The notes beneath the pieces were generated by a model. That model searched no databases. It was not told the DNA's origin and was given only the letters and a program-made list of their open reading frames with translations. A DNA stretch of 50,684 nt from Strigamia acuminata (Eukaryota > Arthropoda > Chilopoda > Geophilomorpha > Linotaeniidae), in the NCBI GenBank assembly GCA_949358305.1, contig CASHSZ010000050.1, positions 1 through 50,684 of the forward strand, given 5' to 3'. The translations under genes were made by a program, and so were the position numbers. This document shows positions 36,691-50,497 of this stretch, one piece after another. Each line of letters begins with the position of its first letter. The stretch's first letter is position 1.

Positions 36691-37240
36691 ACCGACTCGA
36701 AGCTCCGGTCGTCGAGTGCATACGGCGGACGGTCACAGTATTCCAATAGAAACTCCGCGTGGTCTCGGTCGATATCCTCCGTTGCCGCGATCAACCGGAC
36801 CATGTACTCCGGGACCAGGACCTTGGGCACTATCGTCGCGAGACGATCCGGCGGCATGCGGGGAATGCCTTTCGGTGGAAGCAAACCGACCTCCGCTTCG
36901 TAGAGACCCTCGATCTTGCGAACCAGCCATCGACTCTGAAACGTGAATGGAAATTTAAACGAGCGAACAAACAAACGAACGAGCGAACGATTCGTTAACC
37001 CGTACCACCGCCTTGTCTCTGATCAACGCCTCGTGTTGGTCCGTCACCAGGTCTTCTCGCGCGCTGGTGGTCCCTTTAAACGCGCTCATCCGCCAACTCG
37101 CCGACTCGCCTCGGAGGACATTCGCGATGTGCCGGTAGCAAGCGTGCTCTTTGCGGGCCAGGCCCTCTTTGGTCGTGTAGACGGAGCACCTGCGAGAGAA
37201 ATTCGGGATTAGTTCGACGAACGAAAAACGATCAACACCG

Positions 37241-37282
<42 letters not shown>

Positions 37283-38855
37283 TAAACTACCGCAGTTTGG
37301 AGCAGAGGGGTTCGTCGCGACAACCGCTGCAGACAAAACCTTCGCTTCGGCCGAGTCGTTTGGTCCACGGCCGCCCCACGCACTCTTCGTGCACCGAGCA
37401 TAAACACTCGGAGCATTTGATCCGCGGGTCGGCCACCCCGAGACAGTAGATACTGTCGCAACCGGTTGCCTTGGAGCCAGCGGCACCACTCCGATCGTGG
37501 CGATACAGGGACGTCTGAAATTTGAAACGAGCGAATTTGTGAACGGATACGAGAAAGAAAGAAAGAAAGAAAGAAAGAAAAACGAGACAATACGGGACGA
37601 GATTTTTCGTTTCTTACCTTGAACGGTTGCGAAAACGGCCGCGAAGAAGATGACCGCGACTGCGACCACGACTGCGACTGCGACTCCTTCGATCGCGACT
37701 CCTTCGATCGCGACTCCTTCGACTGCGACCGCGACCGCGACTGCGATCGCGACCGCGACCGCGACTGCGACTGCGACCGCGACTGCGACTGCGACCGCGA
37801 TTGCGACCGCGACCGCGACCGCGACCGCGACCCGGTGCCGCGACTGTGCCCGGGCGAGGGCTCGTGTTCGGCGTGTTCGAGTTCGAACTCACTTTCTCGC
37901 CGACGCTGTATCTCGCGACTCTGTGCGCGGATCATTTGGCCTTCGCACTCTACCTTCGCGCGGTTCTTCTTGCGGACTTCGCGGCGAGCGCGTTCCTCAT
38001 CATCGTCGTCGTCGCGGACGAGCGGGATGCCGGGTACCCGACTACGCACGAAAGTGAAGCCGCGTACGGTGATGGGATCGCGCGAGAGGTCGACGTCGTA
38101 TTCTCGGAACTTGCTGGTGGCACCGGCACCGGCACCACGATCGGGGCGGGCGCCGGTGAAGAGGTCGGCACCACTGTCCTCGGCGCCGTCGTCGTCGCCG
38201 CCGCTGCTGCTGCTGCTGTTGCTATTGTCGTCTGCACGTTTAATGGATCCGGCGTGTTTAGCGGCAACAACAGTAGATTTGGCGCGTTGCTCGGTGGTGG
38301 GTTTGGCACGTTGCTCGGCGGCGGATTTGGCGCGTTGCTCGGCGGCGGATTTGGCGCGTTGCTCGGCGGCGGATTTGGCGCGTTGCTCGGCGGCGGATTT
38401 GGCGCGTTGCTCGGCGGCGGATTTGGCGCGTTGCTCGGCGGCGGATTTGGCGCGTTGCTCGGCGGCGGATTTGGCGCGTTGCTCGGCGGCGGATTTGGCG
38501 CGTTGCTCGGCGGCGGATTTGGCGCGTTGCTCGGCGATGCGAAGAGCAGTTGCAGCAGCGGGGGCAATGCGAAAGGTACCAGCGAGAGGAGAGGGACGCG
38601 GGGAAGGGAAAGAAGCGGGCATGGAAAACAAGCCCCTGACTTTGTCCTTTCCGAAGAGGAGATCCAGCACCGGGCGTTGTTGCACCATGTCGATGGCTTC
38701 CTGAAAAAGAAAACGAACGAGTCAATTCGATCGATAGATTGATCGAGTCCTCGACGCGAGTCAGTCACGCACGTTCGACATCCACTTCGTGTACCCTTCC
38801 TTCATCAGGTCCAAGTTGCTTTGTTCTACTGGGATGACTACCTGTGTGTGTGTGT

Positions 38856-38929
<74 letters not shown>

Positions 38930-40245
38930 GTGAGTGAATAAAAAATTAAAATAATCAATGAACGAACGAATAAACCGAGGCGTTTTTCTTTCACCTTCTT
39001 TTCTGCCTCGCCCTTTCGTCGTTTCGGTTGATCCGGGACACGTTGCGGCGCCGGGCGTTTCGGCGCCGGTAGTTTCGGTTCGTCGCATCCCCTTTGGTCG
39101 ATGCTCGACCTTATCGTCGCGATCGGTACGTAAAATTTATGTTTCGTCCAAAGATGTTGCCTCAGGTCATCCGGCTGCGTGTCGCACAAAGGGCAGTCGG
39201 ACGCGTGCTCCGTCGTCGAAAACAGTTCCTGTCGGGTAAAAAAAACAAAAAAAACAAAAACATACGATTTGTTCAGCGACGACACCGAGAGACCGCGCGA
39301 GGAAACACATGCATACATACGTACCTGGCAAAAGCCGTCGAATGTGCCGATGTGGCCGCGCAGCAATTGCCTGGCCGCCTCAAAGTCTCTGGCTACGGTG
39401 TGCACACTCCGCCAGTGATCGCCAATGTCCTTGAGTGGGCCAGCCGGTTTCCATCCGCCCCCATCGCCGTCGTCGTCGTCGCCGTCGCCGTCGTCGTCGT
39501 CGTAGGCGTAGTTCGCGCGCTTCCTGCGGCACAGCCAACACATCCCCACCCTGCTGTGAACGGGCTTGTCCTGAACGAAGAAGAAGAAGAAGAAGAAGAA
39601 GAAGAAGAAGAAAAAACGAGTGAATCGACGACACGGGCGGGCGCCGTTGCTCACCTTCGCAGAGTCGTAGGAGCCAAAGTCTGTTTGTTGCGACTGCGAC
39701 CCGCTGGGAGGGACTGGGAGCATCGCCTCGAGAGCCCCCAGTCTTTCGCCGTGGTTGGCGAGGTTCGACCTCAATTCTTCCAGTTCAACTTCCAGGGTGT
39801 TGATCTTGGCTTGCATGGCTTCGACCTCGCGCCCCGTTGCCCCGTCACCGCCGCTGTTGCCGTCGTTGGCTTCGTTGCCGCCGTTGCCGTTGTCGCCGCC
39901 ACCGCCGTTGTTGCCATTGCCATTGTCGCTGTCGTCGTCGTTGTCGCTGTCGAGTCGTCTATCGAAAAACGAAAACGAATGTAAATGGTATCCCGCACGA
40001 ACCCGGTCGCGCCGTGGTACTTACATTGGACGGGGTTTGCGTACACCTTCCAATCCGGACAACGTGCTCGGAAACGACTGGCTGGCGCCCGGGTCCGCGC
40101 TCTCGGTTCCCGCTGTTCCGTTCGGCGACGACAAAACGTGCACCACCTCCTCGGCGCCTGTTTCCGCGTGGGTCTCCGTGACACCTCCGCCCTCGGGGTT
40201 CACTCCCGTCCGTTCTTCGCCCACTCCTCGTTGCTCGTCGTCCAT
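36687..40245 (-). CDS. Gene 3 (copy B): zinc-finger, RS-domain and PHD-finger protein
   Basis: Exons 40245-40025, 39958-39655, 39570-39325, 39228-38995, 38841-38773, 38700-37618, 37514-37291, 37189-37006 and 36935-36687 encode 937 aa. Compared with copy A it has 16 extra residues from two 24-bp repeat units and one residue fewer in the Asp-rich loop of the first zinc motif. Scattered substitutions occur, such as R to H and A to V near the first Cys pair and Y to N in exon 5. All zinc-ligand Cys and His residues and all splice sites are kept. The differences are in frame, which supports the gene model, although several change the amino acid. Confidence 0.75.
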
Positions 40246-40274
40246 TTTCGTCGATCAATCGCCTACTTATAAAC

Positions 40275-41475
40275 GAATTGGTCGTTTAATCAATTAATTG
40301 GTTAATTCATTAGACCGATTAACGGACGAACGGACGGACAAATAATAGCGCCGCGAGTAGTAACCACAAAACCAACGTTGAATCTAGTCGTTTGATATCG
40401 ACGGGGTTTCCCCCCTCCTCCGTGCTCACGCACGCTGTCCCGCATGGCACGCCGTTTTTATTCGCCCGTTCCGTTTCTTCTCTCGTTTGTTTGTTTTTTT
40501 TTTAAGAAATAATGCGATTGGATAGCCTTACTTACTCGTTTGTTCGTTTTTTTTTTGTTTGTTTGTTTGTTTGTTTTTCCCACTCTACGGAGTCCAGCGA
40601 ACCGATATATGTACGCGTGTGCGTCGCGAAGAAGGAGAAGGGCACAACAATGGCGGGAAAAAGCTTGATCCGCTGTTCACCTCGATGTCACGGCGCTGCG
40701 ACGCGACGCTCGGCGATGCGAATTAAAAAGAAAAAATGAAACAAAATAAAACAAAGTGAAACAATAAAATGAAACGAAACGAAACAAAATAAAATGAAAC
40801 GAATAAACGATCGGCGTTTTGAATCGTGCCGCGTCATGTTGCCCGGTTGCGCCACCAGGTGCCCGCGCAGCGCTCGGCGCTCGGTGTTCGGTGTTCGGCC
40901 CGTCCCGTGAACGGGGAGGAGAAGAACGAAGCGGGGACTACGGGTTCGGGTTAGGCGCCGACGGCGTGGTTGATCGATTATATTTTCTCGCTTTCTATTT
41001 ATCTTCTCGTAAGAGTTGTAAAGGCGTATAAAGAATAAACAATTGGAGCGAAAAGTAAACGGTCTTTTTATTTGTGTACATTTGTAAAATTTGAAAATTT
41101 TTCTTAAAACTAAGCGTGAATAAACGAGCGAAAAAAATGAGGCGGGCTCGCGCGACGGGCGACGGGTCTAGTTGTCGCATTAGTCGGTCCTGGTCGAGGA
41201 GCAGTCTGTCTGTCCTTAACGGTCAAAATGAGAATGGCACCGAAGAGACTCCGTACATTATTCGATGTGAAATCTGAAATCTGAAATCTGAAATCTGAAA
41301 TCTGAAAAATCTGAAAAACCTGAAAAACCTGGGACCCGTGAAAACCCGAAATCTGAAAACCGATTGATTGGTCGGTCGATCAATCAATCGATCGATCGAT
41401 CGGTGGACGGTTGGCTGCCTGCCCCACCCACCCGCGACGATTGGCCCCACCGGCCGGCGGTGGCCCATTCTCGAC
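40275..41475. other. Spacer between gene 3 and the tandem array, copy B
   Basis: Counterpart of 11655-12870 with small indels: a shorter T run, fewer AATCTGAAA units, and short deletions near 40910 and 41015. No gene is supported. Confidence 0.6.
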
Positions 41476-44400
41476 TTATTTATTTATTATTTTGACCGGC
41501 CCGAAGGCCAGTCTGAGACCGAAAAAGCACGGCTGCTTTTACAGAGACGGGTATCAAATACCGCGCCGCTCGGCGGGTACTGTGCGCCGCTCGACCGAGC
41601 GGCGGGCCCGAGTCCCGAGTTCGATCTGAAAGTGTTGGCAAAACCCATCGAACGTGTTCGGGAAGACTCCCGTCCACAACGACGGCGCGAGACCCCCGGA
41701 AGATGAAAATAAAATACGAAACGGCTCATTTTCTATAAAATTTTTATTCCAACGAATTACGACGAAGATAACCTAATTAACGGTTAAAGCACGGACCGCA
41801 AAGTCGGTCCCACGACCGAAGAATTAAAATTTTAATCGTCTTTCTTTTTTCGTGTGATATTTTTTTTACCTCGTACCGATCGCCACATCGGACACGAGTA
41901 GAATGCACGCGACCGCACGCATGCTGCGAGGTTTAGACGGTCGAAGGAATGCCGGTAAGGGAGCTTATTTTCGGGGCGAGTCGTCGGGGCTGCCGCTGCC
42001 GCCGCTGTCGCTCAACGACCCCAACCGCATCTATTCGTCGGGACGGATACGTTCCATTTTCGGACTTATTTATTTATTTATTTATTTATTATTTTGACCG
42101 GCCCGAAGGCCAGTCTGAGACCGTGGCGAAGCAAGGGTCCTTTTATATCGGATACCGCGCCGCTCGGCGGGTACTGTGCGCCGCTCGACCGAGCGGCGGG
42201 CCCGAGTCCCGAGTTCGATCTGAAAGTGTTGGCAAAACCCATCGAACGTGTTCGGGAAGACTCCCGTCCACAACGACGGCGCGAGACCCCCGGAAGATGA
42301 AAATAAAATACGAAACGGCTCATTTTCTATAAAATTTTTATTCCAACGAATTACGACGAAGATAACCTAATTAACGGTTAAAGTACGAACCGCAAAGTCG
42401 GTGCCACGACCGGAGAATTAAAATTTTAATCGTCTTCCTTTCTCTGATGATCTTTTTTTTTTTTACTCCGTACCGATCGCCACGTCGGACACGAGTAGAA
42501 TGCACGCGACCGCACGAGCGCTGCGAGGTTTGAACGAACAAACGGATGCCAGCGCAGGACCTTATTTTCGGGGCGATTCGTCCGGGCTGTCGCTGCCGCT
42601 GACGCCGCTCAACGACACCACCTGCCCCTATTCTGGCCGGGACGGGGACGTTCTATTTCCGATTTATTCATTTATTTGTTATTTTGACCGGCCCGAAGGC
42701 CAGTCTGAGACCGAGACCCACCGACCGACCATTGGATGGTAGGCGACTCGACCAACAGAAAATGGCGACGAACATTTTAGGAGACGGAACCACACCAACG
42801 ACCGACCGGCCATTTGGTACTCAACAGGTACTCCAGTCTCGATCTGAAAAACGTCCGCAATGTCTATCGGATGCGATGACCGGGACTCGCATCGACTGCG
42901 ACGGTACACGGTCCCTGGGAAATGATTTAAAAATGTAAAACGACGATTATTTTGTAAAACTTTTATTCGAATCTGCCACAACGAAGATAACCTAATTAAC
43001 GGTTAAAGCACAAACCGCAAAGTCGGTGCCACGACTGGAGAATTAAAATTTTAATCGTCTTCCTTTCTCTGATGATCTTTTTTTTTTTACTCCGTACCGA
43101 TCGCCACGTCGGACACGAGTAGAATGCACGCGACCGCACGAGCGCTGCGAGGTTTGAACGAACGAACGGATGCCGGCGCAGGACCTTATTTTCGGGGCGA
43201 GTTAGTCGTCGGGGCTGTCGCTGCCGCTGACGTCGCTGCCGCTGACGTCGCTCAACGACGCCACCCACCCTTATTCTCGCCGGGACGGGTGCGACCTATT
43301 TCCGATCCATTTATTTATTTATTTATTTATTTATTATTTTGACCGGCCCGAAGGCCAGTCTGAGACCGAGACCGCTCTCGGAGACCCGTCGACAAAATCA
43401 CTGGCTGGAGCGTGCATCGGACCGACGACCGATAAACGGATGGGTGAAAAAATGCCAGTGGTCCGCACCGATCGTCGGGGCGTGAATGTCGACCTCTCAC
43501 ATCGGTCTCGATCCGAAAGCACTCACGGGGTCAATTGAACGCACCGAAGGCGACTGCCATCGAATACGACGGCGCAAGACCCCCGGGAGGTGAAAATAAA
43601 ATGCGGAGCGGCGGGTTTCCTATAAAATTTTTATTGCGATAAAGTGCGACGAAGATAACCTAATTAACGGTTAAAACGCAAACCACAAAGTCGGTTCCAC
43701 GACCGGAGAATTAAAATTTTAATCGTCTTTCCTTTTTCGGGTGATCTATGCCGATCGCCACATCGGACACGAGTAGAATGCACGCGACCGCACGCGCACT
43801 GCGAGGTTTAGACGAGCAAACGGATGCCGGCGCGGGAGCTTATCTTTTGCGACGAGTCGTCGGGGTTGCCGCTGCCACCACCACCGCCACCGTCCAGCGA
43901 CCCCAACCGCCTTTATTCGCCGACTCGTTTATTTATTTATTTATTTATTTATTTGTTTATTTTTTTTGACCGGCCCGAAGGCCGGTCTGAGACCGAGAGG
44001 TGCTCTCGACAAAGATGTGTCCACCGTTGGATGCAAGAACTCGGGTACCGCGCCACTCGACGGGTACTGCGCCGCTCGGACGAGCCACGGCCCCTCGTTC
44101 CGCTGGCGATCTGGAAACTCCCACAAAGTCCGTCGAACGCATCGAGCGAGACTCGCTCCGATTATGACGGCGCAAGACCCCCGAAAGATGAAAATGAAAT
44201 ACGGAAATGTCAATTTTCCGTAAAAATTTTATTCCGATAAATTGCGACGACGATAATCTAATTAACGATTAAAGCACGAACCGCGAAGTCGGTTCCACAA
44301 CCGGAGAATTAAAATTTTAATCGTCTTTCTTTTTCGTGTGATATTTTTTTTACCTCGTACCGGTCGCTACATCGGACACGAGTAGAATGCACGCGACCGC

Positions 44401-44563
44401 ACGCGCTGCGAGGATTAGACGGACGAAGGACGCACGAAGGGATGCCGACGCGGGACTTTATTTTCGGGGCGAGTCATCGAGGTTGCCGCTGCCGCCGCCA
44501 CTCACTCGACGACCCCAGCTGCCACTATTCGCCGGGACGAACGCGTTCTATTTCCCGACCTAC

Positions 44564-44614
<51 letters not shown>

Positions 44615-45615
44615 TTCATTTATTTATTTATTTATTTATTTTGACCGACCCGAAGGCCAGTCTGAGACCGACGAAGCAAGGGAGGTTTAAAAAAGACGGG
44701 TATCGGATACCGTGCCGCTCGGCGGGTACTGGCGCCGCTCGACCGAGCGACGGGCCCGAGTTCCGCATTCGATCTGAAAGTGTCGGCAAAACCCATCGAA
44801 CGTGTTCGGGAAGACTCCCGTCCACAACGACGGCGCGAGACCCCCGGAAGATGAAAATAAAATACGAAACGGCTGATTTTCTGTGAAATTTTTATTACGA
44901 CGAGTTGCGACGAAGATAACCTAATTAACGGTTAAAGCACGAACCGCAAAGTCGGTTCCACGACCGGAGAATTAAAACTTTAATCGTCTTTCTTTTTCGG
45001 GTGATCTTTTTTTTACTCTGTACCGATCGCCACACCGGACACGAGTAGAATGCACGCGACCGCACGCGCTGCGAGGTTTAGACGGACGAAGGAATGCTGG
45101 TGCGGGAGCTTATTTTCGGGGCGAGTCGTCGGGGCTACCGCCGCCGCTGCCGCCGCTCAACGACGCCACCCGCCCCTAGTCTCGCCGGGACGGGGGCGTT
45201 CTATTTTCGATTTATTCATTTATTTGTTATTTTGACCGGCCCGAAGGCCAGTCCGAGACCGTGACGAAGCAAGGGAGTTATTTGATCGGATACCGCGCCG
45301 CTCGGCGGGTACTGGCGCCGCTCGGCGGGTACTGGCGCCGCTCGACCGAGCGGCGGGCCCGAGTTCCGCGTCCGATCTGAAAGCATTCGCGAAGCCCGTC
45401 GAACGTGTTCGGGAAGACTCCCGTCCACAACGACGACGCGAGACCCTCGGAAGATGAAAATAAAATACGATACGGCCGATTTTCTATAAAATTTTTATCC
45501 CGATAAGTCACGACGAAGATAATCCAATTAACCGTTAAAGCACGGGTCGCGGAGTCGATTCCACGACCGGGGAATCAAATTTCGACTGTCTGTCTTCCCC
45601 CGTTACCCGTTTTTT
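41475..45615. repeat. Tandem array of seven constant/variable units (copy B)
   Basis: Hairpin markers lie at 41494, 42096, 42686, 43341, 43968, 44643 and 45234. The unit matching the fifth of copy A is missing. The join lies in the constant block around 43680-43750, as expected for unequal exchange between neighbouring units. The variable segments of the remaining units match their A counterparts. The last unit has a ~21-bp tandem duplication of the GGCGGGTACTGGCGCCGCTC segment, and the TTTA tract before the sixth unit is longer. Confidence 0.85.
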
Positions 45616-45940
45616 AATTCCGAGCGATGTCCGGCGCGCGCCCGTTCGCTCCCTCCCTCTACCCGGAATAGACAGACGCGAGAACGGAGCAAAATCTCTG
45701 ACCTCGGCCCGTCCCGCCGCTAGTTTATTTATTTTCGACTTATTTATTTATTTATTTATTTATTTATCTATTTATTATTTTGTTTGTTTATTTAATTATT
45801 CTATTTCATTTTATTTTTTTAATGAATTATTATTATTATTGTTGTTTAGCTAGAAGTATGCTACGTCGCGTGTCATTATCGCCATTGTTATCACCGGGCG
45901 TCGCGTCGGTTCATTCGCCAAAATCAGACAGACAGACACA

Positions 45941-47173
45941 ATGGACGCGACACGCGCTTCGCACACGGAGGTAAATTATTAAACCATTACTTGTAAAATG
46001 TTATTTTGTCAATTGGCCGCGTTCGCGTTTTGCGTGCGCAGAATGCACGAACTCACCGAGTTACTCGCGTAAACGTTAGCGTCGCCGTTGTTCTCGTCGC
46101 TAGACGAAACGACCAATTTGACGAATGGACGAACGAGTTTAACGAATTTGATAAAACTTAACGAGTGGACGAGATTAACGAATGAATGAATAAATAAAAA
46201 AAAATAAAGAAATAAATAGGCGTTTGTTTCGGGGCAATTCGTATAGTGCAACGAGTCGTGCGGTGAAACTATAGCGCCCCCCTCTCGCTCGTCCTTCGGT
46301 CTCTTTTCCTCACCTCCACCCCTTCTTCTTTCGGTTTTACCGCGCTCGCGCTTCGATTTAATTCAATTTAATTTAATTTATTCCTTCTCTACAGATGCCG
46401 ATCGAAAACGAGAGCGAGAGTGGGAGCGAGAACGAGGCGCTGACGCAGCTGCAGCCGCCGCAGTCGCAGCTACCGTCGCAACCACCGTCACCGGGGACGT
46501 CGGAGACGCCGACGCAGCCACAGTCGCCGGAGACGCAGCGAACGGTAAAGCGTCCCGGGGAAGCGGGCGATCCGGCGCCAACCAAAAAGGTATCCCGTCA
46601 AGATTGTCGTCGTTCATTCGTCTATTCATTCGCCTATTCCCCCTCCATTTTCCAGCCGCGTCAAGACGGAGAATCGTCGCCAGCGCGCGTCGTCGCCTCG
46701 TCGTCGAGCGACGCCGTCCCATCTACGTCGTCCGCCGCTCCCTTGTCGGGCGGGCTGGAGGCTCCGGCAAAGACAGTGGCGGAGGAGGGAGAGGGCGAAG
46801 AAGGAGGAGAGGGAGGAGAAGGAGAAGAAGAGGAAGAAGAAGAAGATGAAGAGGAAGAGGAGGAAGAGAGCGACGACCGAGACGTCGCCGATGGAGTCGA
46901 GTTGCTCCCGGCTGGAGGCCCCGTGTTCTCGCGTTTGGCGTTGGACGCGCACCGCGCTATAGTTAGAATGCTGATGCGCATGGTGAGTGAGTCAGTCGGT
47001 GGAAAACGTTCACCGTGCATGTACGCACCTTTTTTTCCCCGTATTTCGACAAACATTCGTTTTTTTTTTTTTTTTTTTTTTTTTAGCCGCCACCCAACAC
47101 TGGTGGCTCCTCCGACGCACCGGCGGTTACCCGCGAGTCGAAGAAACGGGACAGTGAGCGAATTCTCCACTAA
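45941..47173 (+). CDS. Gene 4 (copy B): acidic Pro/Gln/Ser-rich protein
   Basis: Exons 45941-45970, 46395-46589, 46656-46982 and 47087-47173 encode the same 212-aa protein as copy A. The length of the poly-T tract before the last exon is also unchanged. The alternative 3' end described for copy A exists here too. Function unknown; the nearest downstream feature is the TTAA array at the right end. Confidence 0.5.
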
Positions 47174-47744
47174 GCGCCTCTTCGAATACTCATCTTTTCT
47201 TCTCTCATTTCAGAATAGATGGATAGGCAGATAAAGGCGACATCGAGGATCGAAACGGCCAATATTTCATTTTATTTCATTTCATTTCATCTTTATTTTA
47301 TTTTATTTTATTTTATTTTATTTTATTTTTTTATGTATTCGATTTGTTTATTAATTTGTTTGTTTGTTTTCATTTGTTTTCATCGATTCGTTTAAAATGC
47401 TAGACGAATAAAAAATAAATAAATAGATAAACGAACTCGGTTGTTGTTGCGTGGCTTCTTTAAGCGAGCTCGGGGTTGCCTCGCACGCACGAGGGGCGCA
47501 CCGGTAGTTACTTCCGTGGTGTTGCGCCGTGCACACCGTGCGCCGACGGTAGTTTGCGCGCATTGTCTGTCGCGCGACCCACTCGGTCTATCGGTACGGA
47601 GGCATCGTCGTGGTTCGTATTTTGGAGCGGCCGTGTCTGGCCTCGAGAGGGAGAGGAGGGGGAGGAGGAGGAGGGAGGGGAGACGGTGACAAATATTTAT
47701 TTTGAAACAAATTACCGGGACTACCGGCGCTCGTTGGCGCCCGT

Positions 47745-50497
47745 TGTCCCGTACGGGCCGTTAACGGGCCGCACGAGGTTGGCGAGGCCGCCGCACGGGC
47801 CGCCGACGGTCCCGTAACGACCCCGTTAACGGCCCGTGCGGGCCGTTAACGGGCCGCCGACGGTCCCGTCACGATCCCGTAACGGCCCGTACAAGCCGTT
47901 AACGGGCCGCCGACGGTCCCGTCACGATCCCGTCACGGCCCGTGCGGGCCGTTAACGGGCCGCCAACGGTCCCGTCACGATCCCGTCACGGCTCGTGCGG
48001 GCCGTTAACGGGCCGCCGACGGTCCCGTCACGATCCCGTCACGGCCCGTGCGGGCCGTTAACGGGCTGCCGACGGTCCCGTCACGATCCCGTCAACGGCC
48101 CGCATGGAATCGTACGGGCCGTTAACGGGCCGCCGACGGTCCCGTCACGGTCCCGTCACGATCCCGTAACGGCCCGTACAAGCCGTTAACGGGCCGCCGA
48201 CGGTCCCGTCACGATCCCGTCACGGCCCGTGCGGGCCGTTAACGGGCCGCCGACGGTCCCGTCACGATCCCGTCACGGCCCGTGCGGGCCGTTAACGGGC
48301 CGCCGACGGTCCCGTCACGATCCCGTCACGGCCCGTGCGGGCCGTTAACGGGCCGCCGACGGTCCCGTCACGATCCCGTCACGGCCCGTGCGGGCCGTTA
48401 ACGGGCCGCCGACGGTCCCGTCACGATCCCGTCACGGCCTGTGCGGGCCGTTAACGGGCCGTTAACGGGCCGTTAACGGGCCGTTAACGGCCCGTTAACG
48501 GCGTAAAACCAAAAACAGGATTCGAGATTAATGTCTATGAATGTTGTACGCGTTTTCACGTACGTGTTGTCGGTTGTTGATTTTTTCGATTCACGCCGTA
48601 ACGGCCCGTTAACGGCCCGTTAACGGCCCGTCAACGGCCCGTCAACGGCCCGCAACGGCCCGCACGGGCCGTTAACGGGCCGTCGACGATCCCGTCACGA
48701 TCCCGCAACGGCCCGCACGGGCCGTTAACGGGCCGCTGACGGTCCCGTCACGATCCCGTCACGGCCTTCGTTCCCGGACTTCGGCTCGCCGACGGCCCGT
48801 ACGACCTCACGCGGGCCGTTAACGGGCCGTTAACGGCCCGTTAACGGCCCGTTAACGGCGTAAAACCAAAAACAGGATTCGAGATTAATGTCTATGAATG
48901 TTGTACGCGTTTTCATGTACGTGTTGTCGGTTGTTGATTTTTTCGATTCACGCCGTAACGGCCCGTTAACGGCCCGTTAACGGCCCGTCAACGGCCCGTC
49001 AACGGCCCGCAACGGCCCGCACGGGCCGTTAACGGGCCGTCGACGATCCCGTCACGATCCCGCAACGGCCCGCACGGGCCGTTGACGGGCCGCTGACGGT
49101 CCCGTCACGATCCCGCAACGGCCCGCACGGGCCGTTAACGGGCCGTCGACGATCCCGTCACGATCCCGCAACGGCCCGCACGGGCCGTTAACGGGCCGCT
49201 GACGGTCCCGTCACGATCCCGCAACGGCCCGCACGGGCCGTTAACGGGCCGTCGACGGTCCCGTCACGATCCCGCAACGGCCCGCACGGGCCGTTAACGG
49301 CCCGTTAACGGCCCGTTAACGGCCCGTTAACGGGGCAAAACCGAAAACAGGATTCGAGATTAATGTCTATGAATGTTGTACGCGTTTTCACGTACGTGTT
49401 GTCGGTTGTTGATTTTTTCGATTTACGCCGTAACGGCCCGTTAACGGCCCGTTAACGGCCCGTCAACGGCCCGTCAACGGCCCGCAACGGCCCGCACGGG
49501 CCGTTAACGGGCCGTCGACGATCCCGTCACGATCCCGCAACGGCCCGCACGGGCCGTTAACGGGCCGCTGACGGTCCCGTCACGATCCCGTCACGGCCTT
49601 CGTTCCCGGACTTCGGCTCGCCGACGGCCCGTACGACCTCACGCGGGCCGTTAACGGGCCGTTAACGGCCCGTTAACGGCCCGTTAACGGCGTAAAACCA
49701 AAAACAGGATTCGAGATTAATGTCTATGAATGTTGTACGCGTTTTCACGTACGTGTTGTCGGTTGTTGATTTTTTCGATTCACGCCGTAACGGCCCGTTA
49801 ACGGCCCGTTAACGGCCCGTCAACGGCCCGTCAACGGCCCGCAACGGCCCGCACGGGCCGTTAACGGGCCGTCGACGATCCCGTCACGATCCCGCAACGG
49901 CCCGCACGGGCCGTTAACGGGCCGCTGACGGTCCCGTCACGATCCCGCAACGGCCCGCACGGGCCGTTAACGGGCCGTCGACGATCCCGTCACGATCCCG
50001 CAACGGCCCGCACGGGCCGTTAACGGGCCGCTGACGGTCCCGTCACGATCCCGCAACGGCCCGCACGGGCCGTTAACGGGCCGTCGACGGTCCCGTCACG
50101 ATCCCGCAACGGCCCGCACGGGCCGTTAACGGCCCGTTAACGGCCCGTTAACGGCCCGTTAACGGGGCAAAACCGAAAACAGGATTCGAGATTAATGTCT
50201 ATGAATGTTGTACGCGTTTTCACGTACGTGTTGTCGGTTGTTGATTTTTTCGATTTACGCCGTAACGGCCCGTTAACGGCCCGTTAACGGCCCGTCAACG
50301 GCCCGTCAACGGCCCGCAACGGCCCGCACGGGCCGTTAACGGGCCGTCGACGATCCCGTCACGATCCCGCAACGGCCCGCACGGGCCGTTAACGGGCCGC
50401 TGACGGTCCCGTCACGATCCCGTCACGGCCTTCGTTCCCGGACTTCGGCTCGCCGACGGCCCGTACGACCTCACGCGGGCCGTTAACGGGCCGTTAA
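47745..50497 (+). repeat. TTAA-bearing terminal array, right end of copy B
   Basis: Same family and orientation as 19752-24290 but shorter. AT-rich cores lie near 48520, 48875, 49350, 49705 and 50180, with clean ~355/475-bp alternation. The first ~750 bp consists of simpler palindrome units without the core and lacks ~46 bp present in copy A. The array ends in the middle of a unit at GGGCCGTTAA, immediately followed by AT-rich unique DNA. Confidence 0.9.
50494..50497. other. TTAA at the right boundary, candidate target site
   Basis: The last four bases of the repeat-like sequence are TTAA. In other copies of this unit the TTAA is followed by CGGCCCGTTAACGG; here it is followed by TGTTAGAC. 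PiggyBac-family insertions duplicate TTAA at both ends. The matching left TTAA cannot be fixed within this window. Confidence 0.6.
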
